From Pontibacter mangrovi (GTDB taxonomy: Bacteria; Bacteroidota; Bacteroidia; Cytophagales; Hymenobacteraceae): DNA of 64,000 bases. The position numbers and the translations under genes were made by a program. A model generated the notes under the pieces. It searched no databases. It was given only the letters and a program-made list of their open reading frames with translations, and was not told the DNA's origin. The stretch is from NCBI RefSeq assembly GCF_006385705.1, contig NZ_VFRQ01000001.1, forward strand, positions 186,001-250,000. The letters run 5' to 3'. Position 1 is the stretch's first letter. Each line of letters opens with the position of its first letter. Of the stretch, positions 34,561-43,032 are shown in pieces.

Positions 34561-36504
34561 ATGAGCGAAATATTATTTGAACTGAAGCGGGTACAGGAAC
34601 TGCTGAAGATTGAGCAGGAAGAGGACCGACAGCAGTATAAAATCAAAAGCCTGAAAAGCACCATCGCCGAGCGTAAGGAAATGGGCTTTTGCTGGTACCC
34701 CGTCTCGATCTCTAAAGAAGAACTGGGCTTTGGCAACAAAGTGGTGCTGGAACTCGAGCGCACCCGCGACCGCGACCAGCTGCACTTGTTTCAGGTAGGT
34801 AAAACGGCTGCCTTGTTTAGCAACCAGGGCGAGCGCCAAAGTATAAACGGCGTAATCGTGGGCCTGAGGCGCAACAAGGTGCAGCTGGCCACAAACAAAG
34901 AAGACCTTCCGGACTGGGTGGAGGACGGCCGCCTGGGCATTGACCTTACCTTTGACGAAATGAGCTATCGCGAAATGGAGATAGCCATGAAAAAGGTGAT
35001 TGAGGCATACAAGACTCGCCTGGCGGAGCTACGCGACATACTTTTAGGAGATGTGCCTGCCAGCTTCACCGATGCCACTATGAGCGACATCCCGTCCCTG
35101 AACCCCTCGCAGAACGAGGCGGTGCGCAAGATTGTGCAGGCAAAAGATGTGGCGATCATTCACGGCCCTCCCGGCACTGGTAAGACCACCACGCTGGTGC
35201 AGGCCATCTTTAAAACACTGGAGACACAGAAGCGCCTGCTTGTCACGGCCCCCTCCAACACGGCCGTAGACCTGCTGACTGAAAAGCTGGCCAATGAGGG
35301 CGTGAACGTGATCAGGATCGGCAATCCCTCGCGGGTGTCGGATGTGCTGCTGGAGCATACCCTGGATGCGCAGATCATGGAGCACCGCTGCTACAAAAGC
35401 CTGAAAGACTACCGCAAAACAGCCGAAGAGTATAAGCGGATGGCGGGCCAGTACAAACGCAAGTTCGGGCACGAGGAGCGCTTGCAGCGCCAGTTCTTCC
35501 GGGCCGAGAGCAAGCGCCTGCTCGACGAGGCCGACCGGGTGGAAGAATACATTACCGAAGACCTGCTGAACAACGTGCAGGTGATTACCTGCACGCTGGT
35601 GGGTGCGGCCAACAAGGCCATCCGGCACCTGGAGTACGAAACCGTGTTTATAGACGAGGCGGCGCAGGCGCTGGAGCCAGCATGCTGGATTCCCATCTCC
35701 AGGGCCAGGCGCGTGGTGCTGGCCGGCGACCACTGCCAGCTGCCCCCTACCGTAAAATCGTTTGAGGCCGAGCAGAAAGGGCTGGGCAAGACGCTGTTCG
35801 AAAAGTGCATAGAGCGGCAGCCGGACGTGTCGGTTATGCTGAAAACGCAGTACCGCATGCACCACCACATCATGGCGTTCTCAAACCAGCAGTTTTACAA
35901 GGGCGAGTTGCAGGCGCATGAGAGCGTGCACAGCAGCGACCTGCACGAGTATAACCCGCACTTTGCGCCGGGGCTGGCGGTAGAGTTCATCGACACGGCC
36001 GGCTGTGGCTACAACGAGGTGGAAACGCCGGAAAGCAGCAGCTCTGCCAACCCCGACGAGGCTAACCTTCTGCTGAACCACCTGACGCACCTGCTCAAGA
36101 ACTACAACCACGCCGACGAAGAAGTGGAGCACCTGCGAATCGGTGTGATTGCCCCCTACCGTGCGCAGATCAATTACCTGCAGGACCGCGTGGAGCACCT
36201 CCCGCTGCTGCACGAGCTGCGCCAACTGCGCCACCTGACGGTAGGCACCGTGGACAGCTTTCAGGGGCAGGAGCGCGACATCATCTACATCAGCATGACG
36301 CGCAGCAATGAGCAGGGAGAGATCGGCTTTTTGGCTGACATCCGGCGCATGAACGTGGCCATGACCAGGGCTAAGAAAAAGCTTGTAATTGTAGGCGACA
36401 GTGCCACGCTCAGCAACCATCCGTTTTATGCTGCGTTTCTCACTTATGTAGAAAGCATCAACGCCTACCGCAGCGCCTGGGAGCTGCAGGAGCTGATGGC
36501 TTAA
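34561..36504 (+). CDS. SF1B DNA/RNA helicase (IGHMBP2/DNA2-NAM7-like)
   Basis: AAA_11/AAA_12 helicase of 647 residues, cytoplasmic. An N-terminal beta-barrel-like accessory region (about 40-130) precedes the motor. Motif I is HGPPGTGKTT (Lys208), motif II VFIDEAAQALEP, motif III GDHCQLPPTV, motif IV QYRMH, motif V VDSFQGQERD and motif VI VAMTRAKKKL. This matches the Upf1-like SF1B group, whose members unwind 5' to 3' on DNA or RNA; bacterial members are poorly characterised. No nuclease domain or partner gene is present. It stands alone after a terminator; the gene 77 bp downstream encodes an FKBP isomerase. Confidence 0.92.
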   Translation: MSEILFELKRVQELLKIEQEEDRQQYKIKSLKSTIAERKEMGFCWYPVSISKEELGFGNKVVLELERTRDRDQLHLFQVGKTAALFSNQGERQSINGVIVGLRRNKVQLATNKEDLPDWVEDGRLGIDLTFDEMSYREMEIAMKKVIEAYKTRLAELRDILLGDVPASFTDATMSDIPSLNPSQNEAVRKIVQAKDVAIIHGPPGTGKTTTLVQAIFKTLETQKRLLVTAPSNTAVDLLTEKLANEGVNVIRIGNPSRVSDVLLEHTLDAQIMEHRCYKSLKDYRKTAEEYKRMAGQYKRKFGHEERLQRQFFRAESKRLLDEADRVEEYITEDLLNNVQVITCTLVGAANKAIRHLEYETVFIDEAAQALEPACWIPISRARRVVLAGDHCQLPPTVKSFEAEQKGLGKTLFEKCIERQPDVSVMLKTQYRMHHHIMAFSNQQFYKGELQAHESVHSSDLHEYNPHFAPGLAVEFIDTAGCGYNEVETPESSSSANPDEANLLLNHLTHLLKNYNHADEEVEHLRIGVIAPYRAQINYLQDRVEHLPLLHELRQLRHLTVGTVDSFQGQERDIIYISMTRSNEQGEIGFLADIRRMNVAMTRAKKKLVIVGDSATLSNHPFYAAFLTYVESINAYRSAWELQELMA

Positions 36505-36581
36505 GCCCAAATAAGGCCCCAGATTTAGAGGTATGGATATATTTTCCTAACTTTCTGAAAAGCAGAACTAAAACACGCAAC

Positions 36582-37094
36582 ATGAAAATTGAAAAAAACA
36601 GAGTGGTGACACTCTCTTACGAACTTCGCATTTTAAACGAACAAGGTGAGCCAAGCCTGATAGAGACAGCAGAAAAAGAGAACCCAATGGTGTTTATCTT
36701 CGGCATGAGCGGACTGCCTGAGCAGTTTGAGGATCAGCTGAGCGGCCTTTCGACCGGTGATGATTTTGACTTTAAGCTGAACGCTGAGGAAGGCTACGGA
36801 GAGCAGGACGAGAATGCTGTGGTAGACCTGCCCAAGTCTGCGTTCGAGGTGGAAGGCGCCGTGCCGGAGGATATGCTGGAGATCGGCAACTTTATACCTA
36901 TGACCGACAGCGAGGGCAACCAGCTGCAGGGCCGCGTGGTGAACGTGACGGAAGACACCGTGAAAATGGACTTCAACCACCCGCTGGCTGGCAAAGAGCT
37001 ATACTTTAAAGGCAAAGTGGAGCAAGTGCGCGAGGCTACCCCGGACGAACTGGACCATGGCCATGTGCACGGCCAAGGCGGTGTACACCATTAA
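36582..37094 (+). CDS. SlyD-like FKBP-type peptidyl-prolyl isomerase
   Basis: Cytoplasmic folding helper of 170 residues. The FKBP half-barrel is interrupted by the insert-in-flap domain, as in SlyD: VTLSYELRI at the start, FIFGMSGLPEQFEDQL and GYGEQDENAVVDLPKSAF, then FNHPLAGKELYFKGKVEQVR at the end. A short His-rich tail (HGHVHGQGGVHH) could bind nickel or other metals, as in E. coli SlyD though shorter. It catalyses prolyl cis-trans isomerisation and acts as a chaperone. A bidirectional terminator follows. Confidence 0.93.
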   Translation: MKIEKNRVVTLSYELRILNEQGEPSLIETAEKENPMVFIFGMSGLPEQFEDQLSGLSTGDDFDFKLNAEEGYGEQDENAVVDLPKSAFEVEGAVPEDMLEIGNFIPMTDSEGNQLQGRVVNVTEDTVKMDFNHPLAGKELYFKGKVEQVREATPDELDHGHVHGQGGVHH

Positions 37095-37113
37095 TAAAAG
37101 TATAGAAAACTTT

Positions 37114-37145
37114 AAAAGCGCGGCAGGTACTTCTGTTGCGCTTTT
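37114..37145. terminator. bidirectional terminator between FKBP and acpH genes
   Basis: 13-bp stem AAAAGCGCGGCAG / CTGTTGCGCTTTT (two G-U pairs) with a 6-nt loop, followed by a T-run. Confidence 0.85.
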
Positions 37146-37156
37146 TTTAGCCCCTC

Positions 37157-37741
37157 TTACAACTGCAGCTTGGCCAGCTCCACGTATTGCTGCAGCTCCG
37201 GGAAAAAGGATCTGAAGTCAGCTTCGTACAGCTCATACTGCGCCACCAGTTCTTCTGCAGCTGTTTCCATCCCGGAATCAACAACGGTTCTTCGGCTCAT
37301 TCCCGTCAGCGCTTGCGCAATCCCCTCTACCTGGGCGTAAGAGGCAAGCCAGTTTTGGCTATGCATATACTTAAAAAGGTGCTGCATGGCGTCGGGCAAC
37401 AGGTGGTGGTGCTGCTGAATAAGCGTGTAAGCCTCATCTACAAAGGCCGTAAGCGGTACTGGAGCGTAATGCTCAAAGTTGCAGGCCAGGAAATGGTCAA
37501 AATACATATCGGCGATAACCGGCGAGAACTTTTTATACTTTGGCCGCAGCCGCACCTTGGTTTCCTCTACCACCGGGTGCGTGTCAGTATAGCGGTCGAT
37601 GAGGCGGTGCAGTCGGATGCCTTTGGCGACGCCTGCGGGGTACTGCTCCAGCTGCCGCCCTTTCACGGCGTCTGCGATAAAATTACCTACTAAAAGTTCG
37701 TTGTCGTTACCGGAAAGGTAAATATGGGCGAGGTAGTTCAA
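37157..37741 (-). CDS. acpH: acyl carrier protein phosphodiesterase (AcpH family)
   Basis: HD-type hydrolase of 194 residues, family DUF479/AcpH, which removes the 4'-phosphopantetheine arm from acyl carrier protein. The N-terminal signature MNYLAHIYLSG and GNFIADAVKG with RLHRLIDRYTDTHP carries the conserved His and Asp metal ligands; LRPKYKKFSPVIADMYFDHFL is the second block. The gene is convergent with the FKBP gene and divergent from the flavin-binding protein at 37875. The likely role is ACP turnover in fatty-acid metabolism; the assignment rests on the family pattern. Confidence 0.88.
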   Translation of the reverse strand: MNYLAHIYLSGNDNELLVGNFIADAVKGRQLEQYPAGVAKGIRLHRLIDRYTDTHPVVEETKVRLRPKYKKFSPVIADMYFDHFLACNFEHYAPVPLTAFVDEAYTLIQQHHHLLPDAMQHLFKYMHSQNWLASYAQVEGIAQALTGMSRRTVVDSGMETAAEELVAQYELYEADFRSFFPELQQYVELAKLQL

Positions 37742-37874
37742 ATTCTTGATCTGATCGGTTTAACTATACTAAACAAGCTGCGGCGGCTTTTGTTCCAACC
37801 TTAATTTGGTGCTTTGGCCCACGGTTTACAAGTATAAACCCTAAGGCAGCATGCCGCGTAATCAAACAGAAACA

Positions 37875-38387
37875 ATGGATAAAGCTATGAATAACGACCC
37901 AAGCACGAAAGAGAACCTGGAGAAACTTATAGATAAAATTAAGGACGTGAAGATTGCCATGATGACGACGGTGGATGATGACGGCACGCTCCGAAGCCGA
38001 CCCATGAAAACGCAACAGACGCGGCCAGATGGGGAGCTGTGGTTCTTTACTGGGTATGCGTCAGGAAAAACGCACGAAATTGAGCATGATGCGCACGTAA
38101 ACCTCAGCTATGCGGAGCCGGATGACAACCTGTATGTATCGGTTTCTGGTAAAGCCCGCGTGCTGCGCGACCAGCAGAAGATTGACGAGCTTTGGAGCGC
38201 TGACATGAAGGCCTGGTTTCCGGATGGAAAAGAAGACAAAAACATCGGCTTGATCCGGGTGGCCATTGACAAGGCAGAATACTGGGACACGCCAAGCAAC
38301 ACCATGGTGACGCTGTACGGTATGGCCAAAGCCGCCCTGACCGGTGAGCCAGCCAAAGGAGGCGAAAACAAGAAAATCAACCTGTAA
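37875..38387 (+). CDS. pyridoxamine 5'-phosphate oxidase-like flavin-binding protein (general stress protein 26 type)
   Basis: Split-barrel FMN-binding protein of about 170 residues. The core begins KIAMMTTVDDDGTLRSRPM and continues LWFFTGYASGKTHEIE and VNLSYAEPDDNLYVSVSG, the typical YdaG/general-stress-26 pattern. It ends with a region VAIDKAEYWDTPSNTMV that packs on the flavin site. It is probably a flavin- or F420-like cofactor reductase or binding protein, induced by stress in other bacteria; the true reaction is unknown. The frame also opens at an ATG at 37851 that adds eight residues; the downstream ATG at 37875 is the more typical start, but either is possible. A terminator follows. 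Confidence 0.87.
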   Translation: MDKAMNNDPSTKENLEKLIDKIKDVKIAMMTTVDDDGTLRSRPMKTQQTRPDGELWFFTGYASGKTHEIEHDAHVNLSYAEPDDNLYVSVSGKARVLRDQQKIDELWSADMKAWFPDGKEDKNIGLIRVAIDKAEYWDTPSNTMVTLYGMAKAALTGEPAKGGENKKINL

Positions 38388-38408
38388 TAAGGAAATACAT
38401 CTCTCTGC

Positions 38409-38438
38409 AACACCTGCCGGATTATTTTGGCAGGTGTT
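38409..38438 (+). terminator. Rho-independent terminator
   Basis: 10-bp stem AACACCTGCC / GGCAGGTGTT with a 10-nt loop, followed by CTTTTTTG. Confidence 0.85.
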
Positions 38439-38492
38439 CTTTTTTGCGTTCTTATTTTATTTCTTTGCTGATACCACCATACGACACCTGCC

Positions 38493-39209
38493 ATGCAGCC
38501 CTCCTCGCCTCGCCTTACCACCCTTACCCTGTTCGGAATACGTAGCGGGCATGTTCGCTGGGGGCTGGCGCAGATGGGCACTTCCGGGCCAAAACTGCAA
38601 CAGGTGCCCGGGCTATTGTTTTTTAAACTGCTTGGCAGCGGCCACGGGCGGGGCTTTAGCATCAAACCAAACTTCAGGCGCTACGGCTTGCTTTGCACCT
38701 GGCAGTCGGAGGCGGCGGCCGATGCGTTTCTGCACGCTTCCCCCCTGATGCAGGAATATCAGTCCCACACTTCCGAAAATTGGACCATTAAGCTGCTGCC
38801 TTTCCAGCAGCACGGCAAATGGGATGGCCAGTCACCTTTCACTCCTACCCTAACAGATAAGTATACAAGCGGTCCGGTTGCCGTGCTGACGCGGGCAAGT
38901 ATAAACTGGCGTGCTTTACCTTCCTTTTGGCGCTTTGTGCCCAAAACCAGCCATGCCCTGGATAACGCTGAAGGGCTGCTTTGCTCTATCGGCCTGGGAG
39001 AACTGCCACTGGTACGGCAGGCCACTTTTAGCGTGTGGGAGTCAGCAGAGGCGATGAAAGACTATGCGTATAGAAACCCTCTCCATCAGGAGGTGATGCG
39101 CAGAACGCGGCAGGAGAACTGGTATAAGGAGGAGCTGTTCGCACGCTTTAAGCCTGTCAGCAGCCAGGGCACCTGGGCCGGCACAGACCCGCTGGAACTG
39201 GTGTTGTAA
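38493..39209 (+). CDS. CrtA-like spheroidene monooxygenase family protein
   Basis: Protein of 238 residues resembling spheroidene monooxygenase (CrtA), a heme enzyme that adds keto groups to carotenoids in purple bacteria. Recognisable parts are LFGIRSGHVRWGLAQMG, VPGLLFFKLLGSGHGRGFSI, ASINWRALPSFWRFVP and the C-terminal VWESAEAMKDYAYRN...HQEVMRRTRQENWYKEELFARF. The last of these also recalls the dimeric alpha-beta-barrel (antibiotic-biosynthesis monooxygenase) fold. No other carotenoid genes are adjacent, so the substrate in this presumably pigmented bacterium is uncertain. It ends 5 bp from the convergent DUF1003 gene. Confidence 0.82.
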   Translation: MQPSSPRLTTLTLFGIRSGHVRWGLAQMGTSGPKLQQVPGLLFFKLLGSGHGRGFSIKPNFRRYGLLCTWQSEAAADAFLHASPLMQEYQSHTSENWTIKLLPFQQHGKWDGQSPFTPTLTDKYTSGPVAVLTRASINWRALPSFWRFVPKTSHALDNAEGLLCSIGLGELPLVRQATFSVWESAEAMKDYAYRNPLHQEVMRRTRQENWYKEELFARFKPVSSQGTWAGTDPLELVL

Positions 39210-39214
39210 ACGGC

Positions 39215-39931
39215 TTATTTCTTTCGTTTTAGCTGCAGCATGATATCCTCCAACATGTCCAGCTGCACCTGCTGTATTTCCACCAGGTGCTGGTTCTGGT
39301 GCGTGAGCAGGTGGTCTACTTTCTCGTGCAACAGCCTGATCTCTAGCTCAGCTTTCAAATTTACTTTATAATCATGCTGTGAGCGCTGCCTGTCTTTGGC
39401 TTCCTGTCTGTTCTGGCTCATCATGATGATGGGCGCCTGAATGGCGGCCAGGCAGGAAAGGATCAGGTTAAGAAGTATAAATGGGTAGGGATCAAACGGG
39501 CGGGTGGCCAGCAGGTACACGTTTACTGCCATCCAGAGAAACAGAAACGAGAAAAAGATAAGTATAAACGTCCAGCTGCCGCCAAAGCTAGCGATCATGT
39601 CCGCCAGCCTGTCGCCCAAACTTAGCTGCTCTTCCAGTTCCTTTTCGATGTTGCTGGAGAGGAGTTCCTGCTTGTTTATACTTTTAACAACGTCTTCCTC
39701 CAGCTCCGAGAGCTCTCCCAGTTCCTGTTCCAGCATGTGCTGCAGGTACAGCTTCCGGTACTTGGCCAGAACAACCGCCGATACATACTTCTCCTCATCA
39801 AAATCGGGGTAATCCTGCTTTATGAGCTGCAGTATACTTTGTCGAATGGCTTTGCCAGATACGAGCTGATGCCGTGGCAGGTGCTTCTTGGTTACCTGGC
39901 AAAGTCCGAAAGGTTCCTGATGATGGCGCAT
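39215..39931 (-). CDS. DUF1003 membrane protein
   Basis: Protein of 238 residues. The central DUF1003 block is visible: LGDRLADMIASFGGSWTFI leads into two transmembrane helices (about 126-146 and 157-180) with NVYLLATRPFDPYPFILLNLI between them and QAPIIMMSQNRQEAKDRQRS after. The N-terminal 110 residues are polar and helical; the C-terminal region (185-238) is a likely coiled coil. Function of the family is unknown. The start at 39931 is the first ATG in frame; the basic N-terminal residues (MRHHQEPF) are not family-typical, so a later start is possible. Confidence 0.83.
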   Translation of the reverse strand: MRHHQEPFGLCQVTKKHLPRHQLVSGKAIRQSILQLIKQDYPDFDEEKYVSAVVLAKYRKLYLQHMLEQELGELSELEEDVVKSINKQELLSSNIEKELEEQLSLGDRLADMIASFGGSWTFILIFFSFLFLWMAVNVYLLATRPFDPYPFILLNLILSCLAAIQAPIIMMSQNRQEAKDRQRSQHDYKVNLKAELEIRLLHEKVDHLLTHQNQHLVEIQQVQLDMLEDIMLQLKRKK

Positions 39932-39971
39932 ACAAGCAAATGCCGTTTCCTGGGCTTCCTATTATACTTCT

Positions 39972-40649
39972 TTAGCTGCCCAAAGGGTTTTGGTCTGGTG
40001 CCAGCTGCTGCAATACCCGCTCCAGGTGCGCTTTTAAGCCATCGTACGGGCGGTAGCCTCTGCTGATAAGATGGATGTTGGTGCCATTCAGCAGGTATAG
40101 GCTCGGGAAGGCGGTGGCCTGCAGGTGGCGGGCAATGGTAAAGTCCTGCTGCGTTTTCTCTATCATCTCCACGCTCTCAAACTTTTCCAGAAAAGCCTCT
40201 TCGCCAACACCTAAATCAGCGGCTATACTTGCCAGCACTTCGGGATTGGTAACATCATTGTTTTTGGCGTAAAAAGCGCGCTGCACTGTTTCGGCCATCT
40301 CAAACTCAGCTTCCGGCTTCAGGTAGCGCATCGTTACAACTGCCCGGCAGGCGGGCTCGGTGTCATACACAAAATCCTGGCGCTCAAAAAAAGAATAATC
40401 AAAAGGCTGACCGGTGATTTGTTCTACGTCCTGCCAGTGCTTTTTTATACCTTCCTTCATCTGCTCCTCCAGCGGTTTCTCCGTGCCGGGGCGCAGGCCG
40501 CCCATCACCAGCTTGAACTGCATCTTGCCCTCCTGCTCCTGCACCAGCTGCTTTATTACCGGGGCGAACCCGTAGCACCAGGAGCACATGGGATCCATCA
40601 CGTAAATCAGGTGTATGATATCGAGTAAGTCGTGCTTGTTCTGTTCCAT
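39972..40649 (-). CDS. DsbA family thioredoxin-fold protein (FrnE-like)
   Basis: Cytoplasmic DsbA-superfamily protein of 225 residues. The active-site motif CSWC sits in IYVMDPMCSWCYGF near the N-terminus, and the cis-Pro loop TAFPSLYLL is present near residue 190. The all-helical insert between them and the lack of a signal peptide match the FrnE/2-hydroxychromene-isomerase-like branch, whose members act as cytosolic disulfide isomerases or stress oxidoreductases. The frame extends upstream to 40721, but the extra 24 residues are not family-like, so the ATG at 40649 is used. Its start is divergent from the pseudouridine synthase, with 116 bp between them. Confidence 0.88.
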   Translation of the reverse strand: MEQNKHDLLDIIHLIYVMDPMCSWCYGFAPVIKQLVQEQEGKMQFKLVMGGLRPGTEKPLEEQMKEGIKKHWQDVEQITGQPFDYSFFERQDFVYDTEPACRAVVTMRYLKPEAEFEMAETVQRAFYAKNNDVTNPEVLASIAADLGVGEEAFLEKFESVEMIEKTQQDFTIARHLQATAFPSLYLLNGTNIHLISRGYRPYDGLKAHLERVLQQLAPDQNPLGS

Positions 40650-40742
40650 AAAGCAAAGGTAATTAAAAACAGATGTAGAGGAGCGCTGCGCTTGTTTGGA
40701 GAACTCTTTTTTACGTTGCAAGAAGAAAATAAGCTTGTTTGC

Positions 40743-40750
40743 TATCTTTG
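40743..40750 (+). promoter_or_regulatory. -7 box of the pseudouridine synthase gene
   Basis: TATCTTTG is an exact TAnnTTTG match in the spacer. It implies a transcript starting near 40757, so the usable start codon should be downstream of it, which fits GTG at 40766 and excludes TTG at 40739. Confidence 0.55.
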
Positions 40751-40765
40751 CGCAAAAAGGACGCT

Positions 40766-41524
40766 GTGTTAGAGATTGTTTATGAAGACGCGCATTATGT
40801 GGCCATCAACAAGCCAAATGGTTTGCTGGTGCACCGCACGCGCATAGCCGAAGAGAAAAAAGAGTTTGCCATGCAGATGCTCCGCGACCAGTTGGGCTAC
40901 CATGTATACACGGTGCACCGCCTGGACCGCGGCACCTCCGGCGTGCTGCTGTTTTCTAAGTCGGCGGAGGCGGCTACTCCCATTGTACAGGCTTTTGAGG
41001 CACGCGAGCCAGACAAAACATACTTTGCCATCGTGCGAGGTTATACACCCGAGACAGGTACCATCGACAACCCTATACGCCCTGACAAAGACCACCGGCA
41101 CAAGGAACCGCAGGATGCCGTGACGCACTACGAGCGGCTGGCCACGGTAGAGCTTCCCATTCCGGTTGGCCGCTACCAGACTGCCCGCTACAGCCTGGTT
41201 AAGATTAAGCCTGAAACCGGCCGTATGCACCAGATCCGGAAGCATTTTGCGCACCTACGGCACTACATAGTGGGCGATAAGCGGCACGGCGACTGGCGCC
41301 ACAACAAAATGTTTTTGGAGGAGCTGGGCAGTCCTTACCTGCTGCTGCATGCCGCCGCGCTCAGTTTTACCCATCCTTACACAGGCCAGCAGGTCTATAT
41401 TCAGGCACAGCTTCCGGAAAACACGTTAAGGCTCTGCCATAGGTTTGGTTGGCAGGCGGTGCTGGCGCAACAGGAGGCCCTGCCACAGCCTCTTCCGGAG
41501 CTTAGTGGTTCAGGAATCTCTTAA
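40766..41524 (+). CDS. RluA-family pseudouridine synthase (TruC-like)
   Basis: tRNA or rRNA pseudouridine synthase of about 252 residues. The catalytic Asp is in VHRLDRGTSGVLLFSKS, preceded by the beta strand ...YVAINKPNGLLVHR; RMHQIRKHFAHLRHYIVGDKRHG and LLLHAAALSFTHP complete the RluA/TruC signatures. The short length without an S4 domain fits TruC (tRNA U65) or a RluA-like enzyme. The GTG at 40766 is chosen because the promoter -7 box overlaps the alternative TTG at 40739 and because homology starts at LEIVYEDAHYVAINKP. The 3' end overlaps the convergent 41502 gene by 23 bp. Confidence 0.9.
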   Translation: MLEIVYEDAHYVAINKPNGLLVHRTRIAEEKKEFAMQMLRDQLGYHVYTVHRLDRGTSGVLLFSKSAEAATPIVQAFEAREPDKTYFAIVRGYTPETGTIDNPIRPDKDHRHKEPQDAVTHYERLATVELPIPVGRYQTARYSLVKIKPETGRMHQIRKHFAHLRHYIVGDKRHGDWRHNKMFLEELGSPYLLLHAAALSFTHPYTGQQVYIQAQLPENTLRLCHRFGWQAVLAQQEALPQPLPELSGSGIS

Positions 41525-41855
41525 CCATTTCTACCTGTGTGCGTGCCACCAGGCCGTTACGAGCGTCGGCGTTCAGCACCATCAGCATGTACGCCATCGG
41601 CGACAGCCGCCAGTCCTGCACCACCTCCCCGTTCCGGGAACGGTAAACCGGCTTGAAGTTCTCGCGAAGAGGCAGGTGCATGCTATTGCAAACCTCTGTC
41701 GCACGCCTTATCGCCAGCGCCAGTTCCTCCATACTTTCGCAGCCGTGCTGCTGCAACAGATCAGAGGCATAGCATGTCAGTTTATTATCAGCCAGGCTGT
41801 CCAGGAAGTTCTCCAGAGGGGTGTAAGAGCGGGTTTGTTCTATGGTTACAAGCAT
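41502..41855 (-). CDS. hypothetical protein
   Basis: Protein of 117 residues that I do not recognise. It has no signal peptide or membrane segment and contains a helical N-terminal half (LENFLDSLADNKLTCYASDLLQ) and two conserved-looking segments (HLPLRENFKPVYRSR and DWRLSPMAYMLMVLNADA). It follows the J-domain gene by 31 bp in the same direction, so the two are probably co-transcribed; in J-protein operons a small partner that modulates the chaperone (CbpM-like) is common, but no CbpM similarity is evident. Overlap with the pseudouridine synthase 3' end is short. Confidence 0.68.
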   Translation of the reverse strand: MLVTIEQTRSYTPLENFLDSLADNKLTCYASDLLQQHGCESMEELALAIRRATEVCNSMHLPLRENFKPVYRSRNGEVVQDWRLSPMAYMLMVLNADARNGLVARTQVEMVKRFLNH

Positions 41856-41886
41856 GGTATAGTAGGGGTAATAAGTTGCTCACATA

Positions 41887-42831
41887 CTAAACTGCCCTGG
41901 CCTTGCGCAAATCGCGAAGCCGCTCTAACAGCTCCCGCTCTTCTGCACTTAAGCTTGTAGGCAGGTTTACTTCTAATTTTACGTACAGATCGCCATGTTG
42001 GTCAGGTTGGCCATACTTTGGCATGCCTTTTCCGCGCAGGCGCAGTATTTTGCCGCTTTGCGTACCGCCCGGGATCTTCAGTTTCACCTGCCCCGACATG
42101 GTAGGCGCTTGCACCTCGCCGCCAAGTATGGCTGTGTACATATCAACCGGCAAAGTGGTGGTCAGGTCGTCGCCGGCACGTTCGAAACGGGCATCAGGCA
42201 TTACCCGCACGTTTATATACAGGTCGCCGGGCTGGCCGCCGGCGGGTGCCGGTGCGCCTTTGCCTTTTATGCGCAGCACCTGCCCATCGGCCACTCCGGG
42301 CTTGGTGGTAATGCGCAACTGCTGTTCGTTTACGTTGAGTAGGCGGCTGGTGCCCGTGTAAGCTTCCTGCAGCGAAATTTCCATCTCAGCCTGGTAGTCC
42401 TGCCCTTTTGGGGCTCGGCCTCCCGCGCGTTGGCCTCCAAAGCCAGCTGCTCCGCCGCCCCCGAAAAACTGCTCAAAGAAGTCGGAAAAGCCGCCGCCAC
42501 CTCCGCCTCCGGCTCCAAAAATATCGCTGAAGTCGCCCTGGTAGCTGCCCCTAAAGCCGCCGCCGGGCTGGCCATAGTACTGCCCACCCGCTCCTTGCTG
42601 CTGAAACTGACGCCAATTGGCGCCTAGTTGGTCATACTGCTTGCGTTTTTCCTCATCCCCCAGCACCTCGTAGGCTTCGCTGATGTCCTTGAATTTTTCC
42701 TCTGCCTCTTTGTTCCCTTTGTTTTTGTCGGGGTGATATTTCTTTGCCAGGGAGCGGTATGCTTTCTTTATCTCAGCCTGAGTGGCTTTTTTATCCACTC
42801 CCAATATGTTGTAGTAGTCCTTGTACTCCAT
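41887..42831 (-). CDS. DnaJ C-terminal domain protein (CbpA-like)
   Basis: Class B J-protein of 314 residues, a DnaK (Hsp70) co-chaperone. The J-domain occupies residues 5-70 with the HPD motif at 33-35, a Gly/Phe-rich linker follows ([33 protein letters not shown]), and two beta-rich substrate-binding domains contain [15 protein letters not shown] and [17 protein letters not shown]. There is no CxxCxGxG zinc region, which distinguishes it from DnaJ. It delivers unfolded clients to DnaK and stimulates its ATPase. A small unknown gene lies downstream in the same direction. Confidence 0.93.
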   Translation of the reverse strand: MEYKDYYNILGVDKKATQAEIKKAYRSLAKKYHPDKNKGNKEAEEKFKDISEAYEVLGDEEKRKQYDQLGANWRQFQQQGAGGQYYGQPGGGFRGSYQGDFSDIFGAGGGGGGGFSDFFEQFFGGGGAAGFGGQRAGGRAPKGQDYQAEMEISLQEAYTGTSRLLNVNEQQLRITTKPGVADGQVLRIKGKGAPAPAGGQPGDLYINVRVMPDARFERAGDDLTTTLPVDMYTAILGGEVQAPTMSGQVKLKIPGGTQSGKILRLRGKGMPKYGQPDQHGDLYVKLEVNLPTSLSAEERELLERLRDLRKARAV

Positions 42832-42982
42832 GCGTTCCGAAGTTTCTTTATTGTACGACTTCCTGCAGTTCTATTGTTTAATTCTCATCCGGTTTTTACT
42901 GCTCTTATTTCTATTAAGCTGCCTGCTTATCCTACCCAGATGAAAAAACCTGTCGTGACTTTCGTTACCTAAGCTACAAAAA

Positions 42983-43012
42983 AAAGAAGCACCACGTAAA
43001 TGGTGCTTCTTT
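42983..43012 (-). terminator. terminator after the YqaE-type gene
   Basis: 11-bp stem AAAGAAGCACC / GGTGCTTCTTT with an 8-nt loop and an A-run at the left end, giving a U-tract on the minus strand. Confidence 0.8.
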
Positions 43013-43032
43013 CGTTATGATGTGTTTATACC